From contig CALCCA010000089.1 of NCBI GenBank assembly GCA_937899725.1, forward strand, positions 1 through 64,000: DNA of 64,000 bases, read 5' to 3'. This document shows positions 1 to 9,279 of the stretch, piece after piece (position 1 is the first letter of the stretch; each line of letters starts with the position of its first letter). Below the pieces are notes generated by a model. That model was not told the DNA's origin and ran no database searches. It saw only the letters and a program-made list of their open reading frames with translations. The stretch is from an uncultured Halomicronema sp. Its GTDB lineage: Bacteria > Cyanobacteriota > Cyanobacteriia > Phormidesmidales > Phormidesmidaceae. Made by a program: the position numbers and the translations under genes.

Positions 1-219
1 GCTTTGAAGGCTTAAATAATGGTCGAGGTATTCCCGCCAGGGAGTACTAGGTGGGTGGCTGGCTGCCACAGGAAAAGTTACGCCTGGGCACAGTTTCCGC
101 CAGTCATCCAATTTGACATCGCCAACTAGCACTGGGAGGTTAGAAGCATTCTCCAACAGCAGGGCGCTTCGGAGGATGCCGTTAGTGAGGCATAGCGGAC
201 TTCTAGGCCACATTTTCAT
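1..219 (-). CDS. partial unrecognised ORF running off the left edge
   Basis: A minus-strand frame opens at the ATG at 219-217, 30 nt after an in-frame stop at 249-247, and stays open for 73 codons to the window edge. Its composition looks protein-like, with KLDDWRKLCPGVTFPV and TPWREYLDHYL near the edge. There is no clear Shine-Dalgarno site. I do not recognise the family and the C-terminus is missing. It could be the N-terminus of a real gene or a decayed one. Confidence 0.35.
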   Translation of the reverse strand, partial: MKMWPRSPLCLTNGILRSALLLENASNLPVLVGDVKLDDWRKLCPGVTFPVAASHPPSTPWREYLDHYLSLQS

Positions 220-1257
220 GGCAGGAAGTGACCGAGGTTGCAGTACTCACTCTGGTGGTGAGCTCATCGCCGCAAGCCGGGAATCTGACATCAAAGCAAC
301 AGGCAATTTAAGTGAGAAGAGCCACTATGCACTCGGCAAGCAGGACAGCCCCGAACGATATGAGGGCATGTCATCGCCTAACGTGACGCACCAAAGCCTG
401 CTGGGGCTTGCGCCACAATGCCCTCGACAGCATTGTTTAATGAGAACTCTTGAGTGATCTGATTGGAGAGGAACGCTAAAGCCAGATTCTGCGATCGCCT
501 CCCATCACAAGGCAACGCCAGCCACCGGCGACATGATACGTCTGCCCTTTTTTCGATCCCATGCTCCGAGTTGCTCCCTCTCATTTGGCCCAATATTTCG
601 TGGCTGAAGCAGGCTCAGGCGATCGTTTCAACCGCGTCACCATCAAGCTTAGGATGACCCATGGGCCAGCGCTAGAGATTGTCATCATTTAGCGGCTGAG
701 TCCTTATGTTGAAAGCGGTTCAGCCTCTAGCTAGGTTTACGGAGTGGACGCGGTAATGCCCATACCATCAGGCTTTCGAGTTTAATTGATGACGCGCCCT
801 CGGCAACAGCCGTTGATGAATGACCGCTTTGCCCCGTCTACAACGTCCAGGAGATTCGCGAGGACTGGATAACGAGGTGCCACAAGTTGGCTCCCCGCTA
901 AATATAAGGATGATCCCTCAGGGGGATTGAGTCGTTGACTCCCTGCCGCAGCAGAATCTTAAACACTGGATAGCGACCATGCTTCATTGGCTCTTGCCTC
1001 AGAGCACAACGATTAAAGCTGAGCTGTTTCTAACTCTTGAGTTGTTTTAGTGGCAATACGAACTCAGACCTGAGTCAGTCAAAGCGACTGGCAGTAGTAG
1101 CATCACTAGCAGCGCCTTATGCCCCAATCACGTGCAGAAAAATCTATCCCCGTTCCATCGTCAAGGTCTATAAATGCGTGCAGCCTTTGCGATATGATGA
1201 TTGCGTTTAGGAAATGTTACCTATTAAGTCTTTAGAGAGAACAGAGGGTAAAGCGCA
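220..1257. other. 1-kb stretch without a convincing gene
   Basis: Several short frames exist on both strands, but none has a recognisable domain or a good ribosome site. The stretch holds a 129-bp dispersed repeat (672-800). The last 150 bases are the upstream region of gap2, with a possible -10 box TATGAT at 1193-1198. Confidence 0.6.
672..800 (+). repeat. MITE-like dispersed repeat, family A, copy 1
   Basis: Bases 681-800 align without gaps to 62748-62867 with 8 mismatches in 120 by hand count. The left end is CTAG followed by a GTCATCATTTAGCGG core. The right end, read on the other strand, starts AGGGCGCGTCATCAATTAA, so the two ends form an imperfect terminal inverted repeat. There is no coding potential. 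This copy has CTAG on the left but CTCG on the right, so the right flank differs from copy 2. It is probably a non-autonomous element. Confidence 0.6.
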
Positions 1258-2271
1258 GTGATTAGAGTAGCCATTAACGGATTTGGACGTATTGGGCGGA
1301 ATTTTTTGCGTTGCTGGTTAACCCGCAACGATAGTTTGCTCGATGTGGTCGCTATCAACGACACGTCTGATCCCCATACCAATTCACACCTGTTGAAATA
1401 CGACTCGATGCTTGGTCGACTCGATGCCGACGTGCAGGCCGGTGAAGATAGCTTGATCGTCAACGGTAAGACCATCAAGTGCTGCTCTGATCGCAATCCT
1501 AACAATCTTCCTTGGAAAGCCTGGGACATTGATCTGGTTATTGAGTCTACTGGGGTTTTCCGCAGTGTGGAAGGGGCCGGGCGACATATTGAGGCCGGGG
1601 CCAAAAAAGTTGTGATTACTGCGCCGGGTAAGGGCAGCGGTGTTGGTACGTTCGTCATGGGCGTTAATCACGAAGATTACAACCACAGTGATTTTGATGT
1701 CGTCAGCAACGCGAGTTGCACCACAAACTGTCTCGCACCAGTTGTCAAAGCTCTGCATGAGAGCTTCGGCATCGTTAAGGGCACGATGACAACCACCCAC
1801 AGCTACACCGGCGATCAGCGTCTCTTAGATGCTAGCCACCGTGATTTGCGCCGGGCTCGTGCCGCCGCTCTCAACATTGTGCCCACGACCACAGGGGCAG
1901 CGGAAGCGGTCGCTAAAGTGTATCCAGCGGTTGCCGGCAAGCTGAATGGCATTGCCCTGCGCGTGCCCACCCCTAACGTGTCAATTGTTGACTTTGTGGC
2001 TCAGGTTGAGAAGCCCGCGATCGCCCAGCAAATTAACGATGCCATGAAAGAGGCGGCTGAAGGTAAGTTGAAAGGCATTTTGGGATATAACGACTTGCCG
2101 CTCGTTTCTTGTGATTATCGCAAGACCGATGAATCATCGATTGTGGACTCTAGCCTAACCATTGCTTTAGGCGGTGACCTCGTGAAAATTGTTGCTTGGT
2201 ATGACAACGAGTGGGGCTACAGCCAGCGCGTTGTGGATCTCGCCGAATTAGTCGCTCAAAAGTGGAGTTAA
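1258..2271 (+). CDS. gap2: glyceraldehyde-3-phosphate dehydrogenase, Calvin-cycle type
   Basis: This 337-aa protein carries the full GAPDH fold: the N-terminal Rossmann motif INGFGRIGR (residues 7-15), the catalytic site SNASCTTNC with Cys154, and the partner His181 in [10 protein letters not shown]. The segment [18 protein letters not shown] is typical of plastid and cyanobacterial Gap2, which uses NADPH or NADH to reduce 1,3-bisphosphoglycerate in the Calvin cycle. The start is GTG at 1258, preceded by GAGG about 10 nt upstream; no ATG is available nearby. It stands alone and is followed by its own terminator. Acts in the cytosol. Confidence 0.96.
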   Translation: MIRVAINGFGRIGRNFLRCWLTRNDSLLDVVAINDTSDPHTNSHLLKYDSMLGRLDADVQAGEDSLIVNGKTIKCCSDRNPNNLPWKAWDIDLVIESTGVFRSVEGAGRHIEAGAKKVVITAPGKGSGVGTFVMGVNHEDYNHSDFDVVSNASCTTNCLAPVVKALHESFGIVKGTMTTTHSYTGDQRLLDASHRDLRRARAAALNIVPTTTGAAEAVAKVYPAVAGKLNGIALRVPTPNVSIVDFVAQVEKPAIAQQINDAMKEAAEGKLKGILGYNDLPLVSCDYRKTDESSIVDSSLTIALGGDLVKIVAWYDNEWGYSQRVVDLAELVAQKWS

Positions 2272-2305
2272 GCGCCTAACTCTTAATTGACGCATCATTT
2301 CCTAG

Positions 2306-2336
2306 ACGCCGGGTGTTTAATACACTCGGCGTTTTG
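2306..2336 (+). terminator. intrinsic terminator of gap2
   Basis: An 11-bp stem (2306-2316 with 2322-2332, one G-U pair) closes a TTAAT loop and runs into TTTTGTTT. It lies 35 nt after the gap2 stop codon. Confidence 0.85.
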
Positions 2337-2692
2337 TTTATAATCCGTTTGTTGATCAACCCTGCTGACAGTCGCAACGATTGCTCGTGAAGCCATTCTT
2401 TGCGACTGTCAGTGGCATCTTGACTGAAGATGGGTAGATTTCATCATGCATCCGCCTCGATGACAGCGCCCAAAATCATCAGGGTGAGTGGCTCTACACA
2501 GAGCGTTGAGTCGAATAAATCCGACTCGATTGACCCACAACTTACCGCCTGTTCTGTGGGCAATTCTGTCAAAACCGATGAGTGAACCTTATATCGCTCA
2601 AGCTCTGGTGTGGTGAAGATGAGGGTGTAAACCTAATGTCAGTTCGACGGACTTAACGTTTGAAGTGTGATCAATTTTGATATTCCTAACTT
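2337..2692. other. intergenic region with a perfect 13-bp inverted repeat
   Basis: No gene is seen. CTGACAGTCGCAA at 2365-2377 is repeated in perfect inverted orientation at 2400-2412 with a 22-nt loop. A second small hairpin, GAGTCG with CGACTC, lies near 2508-2528. No U-tract follows either, so they are not ordinary terminators. Confidence 0.6.
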
Positions 2693-3007
2693 ATGAAGTT
2701 TCGATCGCTCATTCGCAAATTGCACGGTACCCTTGCCCCCATTGTGCTGCTTCCCCTGCTGATGACCGTGATCACTGGCGTCGCTTATCGACTCTCAAAA
2801 GATTGGCTGGGCCTGACCCGCGATCAGGTGCACTTTTTGATGACCCTGCATGAAGGCGAATATTTGGGCTCAACGTTAGAACCGTTTTATGTGTTGCTCA
2901 ATGGCCTGGGTCTGTTATGGATGTTGGTCACTGGCAGCATCATGGCAGTGCAAAATTTTAGACGGGCTTGGCAGCGCCCCGCCCCGCCCAAATCAACCAG
3001 CAGTTAG
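2693..3007 (+). CDS. small two-helix membrane protein, PepSY-associated type
   Basis: 104 aa. The N-terminus MKFRSLIRKLHGTLAP followed by a hydrophobic helix (about residues 14-34) resembles the first membrane segment of PepSY-domain membrane proteins. A second helix lies at about 66-86, and the tail is basic and proline-rich. Between them is a short polar segment with HFLMTLHEGEYLG, which echoes the PepSY helix-strand pattern. The ATG at 2693 is the first start after a long intergenic region. Function unknown; the PepSY assignment is by pattern only. Confidence 0.6.
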   Translation: MKFRSLIRKLHGTLAPIVLLPLLMTVITGVAYRLSKDWLGLTRDQVHFLMTLHEGEYLGSTLEPFYVLLNGLGLLWMLVTGSIMAVQNFRRAWQRPAPPKSTSS

Positions 3008-3130
3008 CGCCGTTTGTCTACCCAAGTTTGCCTCCAGCCGCTGCTGCCAACCTTAGTGACGTCTGCGCTCAATTCTCTCCGCAAATGTACCTGTGTTAAC
3101 ATCAGTGCAATATTCTTCAAGCAATCACTG

Positions 3131-3628
3131 ATGAGCAAGGTTCTAGTGCTTAATGCCTCCTACGAACCGCTTAACATCACTAGTTGGCGTCGAGCGATTG
3201 TACTGGTTATTAAGGGCAAGGCTGAACAGGTTGAACATAATGGTCGATTCGTTTATCCCGATCTGCCTTTGCCGACCGTCATCCGTTTGAGACACTACGT
3301 TCGAGTGCCCTACAAAGAAATTCCCCTGACCCGCCGCAACATTCTTCAGCGGGACAATCACACTTGTCAGTATTGTGGCTATTCGGGCGATGGCTTGACG
3401 CTAGACCATGTGGTGCCGCGCTCGCGCGGGGGCGGTGACACCTGGGAAAATATGGTGACTGCTTGTGTCCGCTGCAATGTCAAAAAAGGGAACCGCACCC
3501 CGCGCGAGGCTGCGATGCCGCTGCGCAATCCACCCCGTCGCCCCCACAGCAGCCTATATTTTGAGGTGACGCGCCAAGTCAAAAGTGGCACCCACGCAGA
3601 GTGGAAGAAATATGTCATTGGGGTTTAA
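3131..3628 (+). CDS. HNH endonuclease family protein
   Basis: 165 aa from the ATG at 3131. The reading frame extends further upstream, but homologous proteins begin near MSKVLVLNASYEPL, so I place the start here. Residues 79-82 (CQYC) and 112-115 (CVRC) form a zinc-binding pair around LDHVVPRSRGG (His93) and Asn107, the HNH beta-beta-alpha metal finger. Such short stand-alone HNH proteins are conserved in cyanobacteria; their DNA target is not known from sequence. The gene converges on the regulator at 3648 with 19 nt between stop codons and a 7-bp inverted repeat (3639-3657) there. Confidence 0.85.
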   Translation: MSKVLVLNASYEPLNITSWRRAIVLVIKGKAEQVEHNGRFVYPDLPLPTVIRLRHYVRVPYKEIPLTRRNILQRDNHTCQYCGYSGDGLTLDHVVPRSRGGGDTWENMVTACVRCNVKKGNRTPREAAMPLRNPPRRPHSSLYFEVTRQVKSGTHAEWKKYVIGV

Positions 3629-3647
3629 ACCCTTCCCTCATGACGTT

Positions 3648-5879
3648 TCAGGTCATGACTGGGGAAGCAGGTCGCCCTTGCGGACACTCTCTGAGCAGCG
3701 TGGCGATCGCTTCAGCCCTCAGCGGTTTTGAAAAATAATAGCCTTGGCCAAATTCGCTCTTCAGTTCTTTCAATAGATAGAGCTGCAGTTCGAGTTCGAT
3801 ACCTTCAGCGGTAACATCCATCCCGAGCGTTTGAGCTAAGGCCGTAATGGTGCGCACAATTTCTAAGCTGTCGGCTTCTAGATGCATGCGGCTGACAAAT
3901 GACTGATCGATTTTCAAGTTATCAATGGGCAAACGGCTGAGATAACTCAAAGACGAATAGCCAGTGCCAAAATCATCAATGCTCAACTGAATACCGCGCT
4001 GACGGATTTGCCTGAGCACATCAATTGCCTGTGCCGTTTGTTCGACCAGCGTCGTCTCCGTCACCTCTAAGCGCAAATAGTGACCAGCGAGGCCAACGGT
4101 GTTCAAAATCTGATCGAGCTTTGACAACAGCATCGGGTCCCACAGCTGCGATCCGGCGACATTGACATTGACCCGCAAATGCTGAAAGCGCGGCGCAATC
4201 TGTTGCCACTGCCTTAAATGACGACAAGCTTCAGTCAACACCCATTCCCCCAGAGGAATGATCAAACCAGTCTCTTCAGCGATGGGAATAAATTCAGCAG
4301 GGCTGATGACCCCCTCTTGGTAATTACGCCAACGCACTAAGGCCTCAAACCCGACAATCGCCTCGGTTTTGAGCGCCACAATCGGTTGATAAACCAGCTC
4401 AAATTCGCGGTTTTTGAGACCAATATGCATGTCATGCTCTAGCTTGAGCCGCCGGATCAAACGGGCATGCATTTCTAAATCAAACAGCTCATAGCTGGAC
4501 TGAGGGCTTTCTTTAGCGCGATACATGGCAATATCAGCATCGCGCAGCAAATCGAGGCCAGCAGTGTAAACCGTGGTGGCGATCACAATACCGATGCTGC
4601 AGCCAGTAAACAAAGTTGCGCCGCTGATTTTTACCGGTTGGCTCAAGGCCACTTGAATTTTTTGGACTCTGGCGATCGCCTCAACGGTGGTATCGACATC
4701 GTCTAATAAAATAGTGAACTCGTCGCCGCCTAAGCGAGCCACAGTATCCCCCGCATTCACACATCCTAAAAGTCGATTGGCGACCTCGATCAATAGCTGG
4801 TCGCCAGCCGCGTGCCCCAAGCTATCGTTGACAACTTTGAAGCGGTCTAAATCTAAAAACAGCACGGCAAAGCCGTAGTCTGGCGAGCGGTGCTTACGCG
4901 CTAAGGCAGTTTCGAGACGGTCGACAAACAGTGTCCGATTCGGTAATTGGGTCAACCCGTCGTGCAGGGCATCGTGAATGAGTTGTATCTCAGCTCGTTT
5001 GCGATCGCTGATATCGGTCACTAGTCCCTCTATTCGAATGGAGGCCGTATCGTCTTCACCCACCACGATGTGGCTCCGATTTTTAACCCATCGCACCTGC
5101 CCGGTCGGCCAAACAATGCGATATTCAATGTCAATGCTGCCACGACTGGTAATGCTGTTCATACACTCAACCACTTCGGGGCGATCGTCAGGATGAATCA
5201 CCTCAAACCAAAGTCGGCTGTCCTTTAAAAAGTCTTCTAATGGCCGGTGATAAATCTTCGCCGCCGCCGGATTGAGATACAAAATCTGAAAGGGCTCAAT
5301 TGCCGCTGACCAGACAATATCTTGCAACGTCTCTAAGATATTTTCCAGCCGTTCTTCACTGGCTTTGAGGCGATTATGCACCGTTTTTAGCTGCAGTGTA
5401 CGTTTAACGACCCGCTGTTCTAAATCACTGTTGACTTCATTTAAATGCTTCCGGGTGGTTTGGACTTCCAGTTGATTACGAATTCTCAGCAGCGTTTCTT
5501 CGATTTCAAAGGGCTTAGTCAGGTAATCAACCCCGCCCACCTCAAAAGCTTTAACTCGATCATCAGCGGCTTGCGAAGTACTGACAAAAATAATGGGAAT
5601 ATGGTGAGCTTGCAACGTTGATTTGATTTGAAGGCACACTTCGTATCCATCCAAACCAGGCATGTGAGTATCAAGCAAGATCAAATCAGGCAACAGAGCG
5701 GGAATCAATTCCAAAGCCATCGCCCCATCGCCCACACAGTAAGCGTCATAACCTTGTTCGCGTAGAATTGCCCCGATAGCTTTTCGATAAAAAGTCGAAT
5801 CATCCACTAGCAATATTTTCTTTCTTTGAGGCATTTCTGAGGCAAGATGCGTAGTTCCCTGGTCGCCAAAGTTTTCCAT
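3648..5879 (-). CDS. response regulator with PAS, GGDEF and EAL domains
   Basis: 743 aa from the ATG at 5879. A TTG 15 nt further upstream (5894) and an ATG at 5834 are alternative starts; none has a strong Shine-Dalgarno site. Domains in order are REC (phospho-acceptor Asp in LILLDTHMPG, about residue 70), a coiled coil at 140-175, PAS (about 180-295), GGDEF (motif RLGGDEF near 384) and EAL (GFEALVRWR near 512, IDDFGTGYSSL and AEGIEL later). Both catalytic signatures are intact, so it may make and degrade c-di-GMP. The usual RxxD inhibitory site before GGDEF reads NAGD, so product inhibition may be lost. No kinase is adjacent. Confidence 0.92.
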   Translation of the reverse strand: MENFGDQGTTHLASEMPQRKKILLVDDSTFYRKAIGAILREQGYDAYCVGDGAMALELIPALLPDLILLDTHMPGLDGYEVCLQIKSTLQAHHIPIIFVSTSQAADDRVKAFEVGGVDYLTKPFEIEETLLRIRNQLEVQTTRKHLNEVNSDLEQRVVKRTLQLKTVHNRLKASEERLENILETLQDIVWSAAIEPFQILYLNPAAAKIYHRPLEDFLKDSRLWFEVIHPDDRPEVVECMNSITSRGSIDIEYRIVWPTGQVRWVKNRSHIVVGEDDTASIRIEGLVTDISDRKRAEIQLIHDALHDGLTQLPNRTLFVDRLETALARKHRSPDYGFAVLFLDLDRFKVVNDSLGHAAGDQLLIEVANRLLGCVNAGDTVARLGGDEFTILLDDVDTTVEAIARVQKIQVALSQPVKISGATLFTGCSIGIVIATTVYTAGLDLLRDADIAMYRAKESPQSSYELFDLEMHARLIRRLKLEHDMHIGLKNREFELVYQPIVALKTEAIVGFEALVRWRNYQEGVISPAEFIPIAEETGLIIPLGEWVLTEACRHLRQWQQIAPRFQHLRVNVNVAGSQLWDPMLLSKLDQILNTVGLAGHYLRLEVTETTLVEQTAQAIDVLRQIRQRGIQLSIDDFGTGYSSLSYLSRLPIDNLKIDQSFVSRMHLEADSLEIVRTITALAQTLGMDVTAEGIELELQLYLLKELKSEFGQGYYFSKPLRAEAIATLLRECPQGRPASPVMT

Positions 5880-6389
5880 ATATAAAGAATTCAAGATAGA
5901 TGTCAGTATTTTTGATTAATTGAGTCCACCTAGCATCACAGTTCAGGTCAGCAAATATCGCTTTACCGATTGAATAGTGGGGTGAAGTTTTTCGAGAAAA
6001 AACCATGCTTTAATTGGGCAGCTTATACTTGATTGCCCAAAAAACCAGTAAATGATGTCGATCTAAGACTTTTTCTTCAGGACTTCAAGTATTAGGCAGA
6101 GTGGAAACTGAGCTTAGCTGCTTTGAGAGGCTCAATCACATCTCCTTAAAAATCGAAATTTGTATTGTCTAAACTAGCATTAGCTTAGTCTAAGTTTGCA
6201 GGTAGCAACAAGCTATTATAATCCCAAAGATTTCGATCAAAAACTGACAAGAATACGCTTGACAAAGCCGAATATCTTCATAGCCCAATTAAATTAGCTG
6301 GTTGAATTGGACAGTAAAATCGGACCCTCTCTGCTCTGAGACAGTTGATGACCTGCAGGTCTAGTAAACACCCTGGCAACAGACCGGAT
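5880..6389. other. intergenic region, no gene seen
   Basis: This AT-rich stretch separates two minus-strand genes and presumably carries the promoter of the REC-PAS-GGDEF-EAL gene. A weak inverted pair TTGGGCA/TGCCCAA lies near 6016-6041. I see no coding frame worth calling. Confidence 0.5.
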
Positions 6390-7088
6390 TTATCCGAGTT
6401 GTTTGAGTAATGCCGGCAAGCGCGCCTTTTCCACCACGTAAACATGCTGCACCTGGCTAATCGAGGCGGCAACGTGAGCCTGCGAGAAAGCCACTATCGG
6501 CGTCACGAATCGCCAGTCTCGCTGCTGTTTGAGCACCAAAGCTTGTCGCTTCACCTGTTTGAGAAAATCCTTCTCAAACGCATATTTTTGTTGACCCATC
6601 ACGCGATAGAGCTGCTGCCCATCCGTCACCACGCGACCGCGATGAGATTTGACGTCGATCGCATAGGCGTTGTGACGGGGTGATCGACACACCACATCGA
6701 CATCGCCCAACCCCTGACCCAAACGAACGTTGTACTCAATCTGCCAGCCAGCGGCGGTTAAGCCCGCGAGGGCGAGGGCGATGTCTTCTTCTCCTTTGGC
6801 TCCCTGATCAGCGTGATTGGCTCGCCGCCACCAATAAAGGCCGTTGGCGATCGCCCCCAAACTCGCCATCACAAACATGAGGTAAAAGACAGGGGGCACC
6901 TCAAGACGGCGAGACGCCTGAGCACTGCGGAAGGAAAGTTCAGCAAGCAGGGTGCCAAACAGATGGGGCAACATGAAGGGCAGCAATAATAAAAAACCGG
7001 CTGAACCAAAAGAGATGACGGCTTTGACCCGGCGTTTCAGGGCCAAGTCGCGAATATTTTGTCCGGCTTTGCGCGAGGATGACTTCAT
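6390..7088 (-). CDS. membrane-anchored NERD-domain protein
   Basis: 232 aa. Two hydrophobic segments (about 22-48 and 66-86) precede a cytosolic domain that starts GAKGEEDIALALAGL. The later parts LGDVDVVCRS (Asp129, Asp131) and AYAIDVKSHRGRV (Asp145, Lys147) fit the NERD fold, a nuclease-related domain with an acidic-acidic-x-K metal site; here the usual Glu of ExK is Asp. NERD proteins are thought to act on DNA or RNA, but the role of the membrane-bound forms is unknown. It sits next to an unrecognised phage-like protein on the same strand (91-nt gap). Confidence 0.75.
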   Translation of the reverse strand: MKSSSRKAGQNIRDLALKRRVKAVISFGSAGFLLLLPFMLPHLFGTLLAELSFRSAQASRRLEVPPVFYLMFVMASLGAIANGLYWWRRANHADQGAKGEEDIALALAGLTAAGWQIEYNVRLGQGLGDVDVVCRSPRHNAYAIDVKSHRGRVVTDGQQLYRVMGQQKYAFEKDFLKQVKRQALVLKQQRDWRFVTPIVAFSQAHVAASISQVQHVYVVEKARLPALLKQLG

Positions 7089-7179
7089 TGGGTTGAGGGC
7101 TGCAGGAATAGCGAAGGGCGATCATGGGCCTCAGCTGGCCACTTTGCCCCCCTCTCTATGGAATTTAACAGCTCAATCC

Positions 7180-8127
7180 CTACCGATTGGCTGGAGACAG
7201 GTATTTGATGGCGACCGCCAACGGCCTCTGGTTAATCTTGCGCTGCAGATAGGACGGAAAGCGCTCAGGAATGTAATACGAATTAAGCCATTGCTTAAAC
7301 TGATCAAGTGCCGCAATGGGATAAATATAAGTCTTGACAGCGCCCGTAGGCATGAGCCGCAGTGGAGCAGTTGACTCCCGCTGACGACGCGGGAAGCGCT
7401 CTCCATAAAGCTCCCACAGTTTTTGAGTATCCCAATATCGACTCCAAGCCTGCTCAATACTGACATGCGAGATCGCCTGAGAACCGAGGAGCAAACCAGT
7501 TTGCATCGATCGCAGCTTAACGGCTGAAATAGCCTGAACAACACTGAAATAGTTGGTGGCAATGTCATCCGGCGCGGGGCGATCGCGAACAGACCTTTGG
7601 GGGGCACTGGCGACTTTTGGGGGCTGATAACCGGTGGCTTCGTAGATAAATTGCGGCAGCTGCTTTTCACTCAGAATGCGGAGGCTATTGCGGGCGTCTG
7701 CTTTGTTGGCTTCAAAGCAGTAGTAGTCTAAAAACGCCATGCAGACTTGGTAGGGATAGGCACTGACGTTAGCTTTGCCCGCAAATTTAACGCCGTTCGG
7801 TACTCTCACAAACAGGCGATCGCCGTGATAGCCATAGGTCGCTAGCAGGGCCGCCATTTTGCCCGCTCGATATTTGTCGCCGATTTGGGGCGGCAGTTCC
7901 CCCCAGCCGACCAAGGTACTGTTAGAAATTCCACAGGCTTTAGCCAGTCCGCGCCCTGACAAAAAAGGCGTCCCGTCTGGCAAAACCCCGACTTCAATCG
8001 GCAAGCCTGAGACTTCGATGGATTGGGTGACTTCGAGGTGGGTAGGCAGAAGGTTCTGACTAGGCATCGTTTTAAGCTGATTTGCTGTTAAGGCGCAACA
8101 GACATCTTGATGGGCGCGATCGCTCAT
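7180..8127 (-). CDS. conserved hypothetical protein with phage or plasmid flavour
   Basis: 315 aa from the ATG at 8127; an alternative ATG is at 8067. The N-terminal part LPDGTPFLSGRGLAKACG looks like a small helix-turn-helix region. The middle YPYQVCMAFLDYYCFEAN followed by LPQFIYEATGYQPP matches a pattern I associate with uncharacterised proteins of phages, plasmids and bacterial accessory regions (KilA/BRO-like neighbourhoods). The C-terminal part has no motif I know. DNA binding is plausible from the N-terminus, but I do not assign a function. It is followed on the same strand by the NERD protein. Confidence 0.6.
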   Translation of the reverse strand: MSDRAHQDVCCALTANQLKTMPSQNLLPTHLEVTQSIEVSGLPIEVGVLPDGTPFLSGRGLAKACGISNSTLVGWGELPPQIGDKYRAGKMAALLATYGYHGDRLFVRVPNGVKFAGKANVSAYPYQVCMAFLDYYCFEANKADARNSLRILSEKQLPQFIYEATGYQPPKVASAPQRSVRDRPAPDDIATNYFSVVQAISAVKLRSMQTGLLLGSQAISHVSIEQAWSRYWDTQKLWELYGERFPRRQRESTAPLRLMPTGAVKTYIYPIAALDQFKQWLNSYYIPERFPSYLQRKINQRPLAVAIKYLSPANR

Positions 8128-8383
8128 TCGCCTGAGGATGCCGCCACATATAGAGGCATGCCAGTAGTTTACCGCCTTTCAAGCAGATATCTAGCGTATT
8201 TATACGTTCCTCCTGCCTACGCCAGCCGCGATTCATCATTGAGAGTGTGGCGCGAACCTCATGGGGGATGGCTCTGCCACAAGTGAATATTGAACTGATC
8301 GAGCCGATGGAACTAACGGTCAGGCGCGACCACCTGCCTGAGGAGACATGAGGGATGTCTGAAAACGGATATTTGCACCCTCA
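8128..8383. other. intergenic region upstream of the phage-like gene
   Basis: No gene is seen. It leads into the TA-flanked repeat at 8384-8547, giving 420 bases without a gene in total. Confidence 0.5.
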
Positions 8384-8547
8384 TACCAGTTCTGCAAATT
8401 ACAGCGACACAGACAAGTCGGCTTTCTCCCAGTCGGAGACCCTGCGGGTTGGCCTGGCCTGCCCGTCGGGCTGACGACTCCGCTCAGCCGACGTTCCTTG
8501 AGCGGAGTCGAGAGGAAGATCTGTCGTCCAGCTTCAGAGAATTGGTA
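8384..8547 (+). repeat. MITE-like repeat, family B, copy 1
   Basis: A TA-flanked element whose ends read TACCAGTTCTGC and, on the other strand, TACCAATTCTCTGAAGCTGG. Related copies are at 25075-25237 and 50487-50626, both in the opposite orientation. The interior holds palindromic GC-rich segments with CGTCGGCTGAGCGG. Terminal TA dinucleotides and CCA(A/G)TTCT ends suit a non-autonomous IS630/Tc1-type element; this is inference. The right TA lies directly after the stop codon of the membrane-protein gene at 8548. Confidence 0.65.
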
Positions 8548-9279
8548 TCAAAGCATCAGGATCAAAACCGTGTAGAGGGCAGCGCCGCCGACAAAAGACC
8601 CAAAGCAGCTTTTTTGCTCGTCTGGTAACTCCCGCTTCAGAATATTGAGGATGATGCTGCCAGCGAGAAACGACCAGATCAAGGCAATGGCTGCTTCGTT
8701 CAGTTCAATCGTTTGCCCCGCGATCGCCCCCACCATGATCGCCGCCGTCAATAGCCAGCGTCCCTGGCGGTCGTAGGGGGTTTGGTGATGCTCTCGCAAA
8801 TTATGGTCAATGATGAAAAAGTGCAGCGCCACCGCCACGAAAAACAAGATGCACTCAAAGATGCTGTGGGCGGCTAAATCTTGGAGCAGATAACCAAAAA
8901 TCCCGTTTAATACGGCAAAAGCCGTGATGTGAATCCAAAATACCGCCGTGCCGGTGCTGGCGTCCTGCCTGGTTTGGCGATTCCAGCGGCGAGAGGTGAG
9001 CACCAAAATATCCAGACCATAAAAGACGAGTAATCCCAACAAGGCCAGGATGTACACGTGATTTTCTAGATACGCCACCATCGGCACAGCCGAATGTGTC
9101 AGTTCTTCTTGGGCATGGCTGAGTTCTGGAAAAATTTCTAGAAAGACATAGCCAATCGAAACACCCCCGGCAAAGGAAACCCATCGATGCTCAGGGACAA
9201 ACGACAAAACATTCAGTTTTGAGGCGAAAGCATGAATCGATGCTAAGCCAATGGCTAAAACCAGACCTGGCCCTTGCAT
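8548..9279 (-). CDS. ZIP-like polytopic membrane protein
   Basis: 243 aa with about seven hydrophobic segments. SFAGGVSIGYVFLEIFPEL near the N-terminus and FLAGSIILNILKRELPDEQ near the C-terminus resemble the paired helix motifs of ZIP-family metal transporters. The histidine-rich HFFIIDHNLREHH lies mid-protein. It is shorter and more divergent than bacterial ZupT, so transport of zinc or another divalent metal is only a suggestion. Its stop codon abuts the family B repeat, so the 3' untranslated region is made of repeat sequence. Confidence 0.6.
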   Translation of the reverse strand: MQGPGLVLAIGLASIHAFASKLNVLSFVPEHRWVSFAGGVSIGYVFLEIFPELSHAQEELTHSAVPMVAYLENHVYILALLGLLVFYGLDILVLTSRRWNRQTRQDASTGTAVFWIHITAFAVLNGIFGYLLQDLAAHSIFECILFFVAVALHFFIIDHNLREHHQTPYDRQGRWLLTAAIMVGAIAGQTIELNEAAIALIWSFLAGSIILNILKRELPDEQKSCFGSFVGGAALYTVLILML

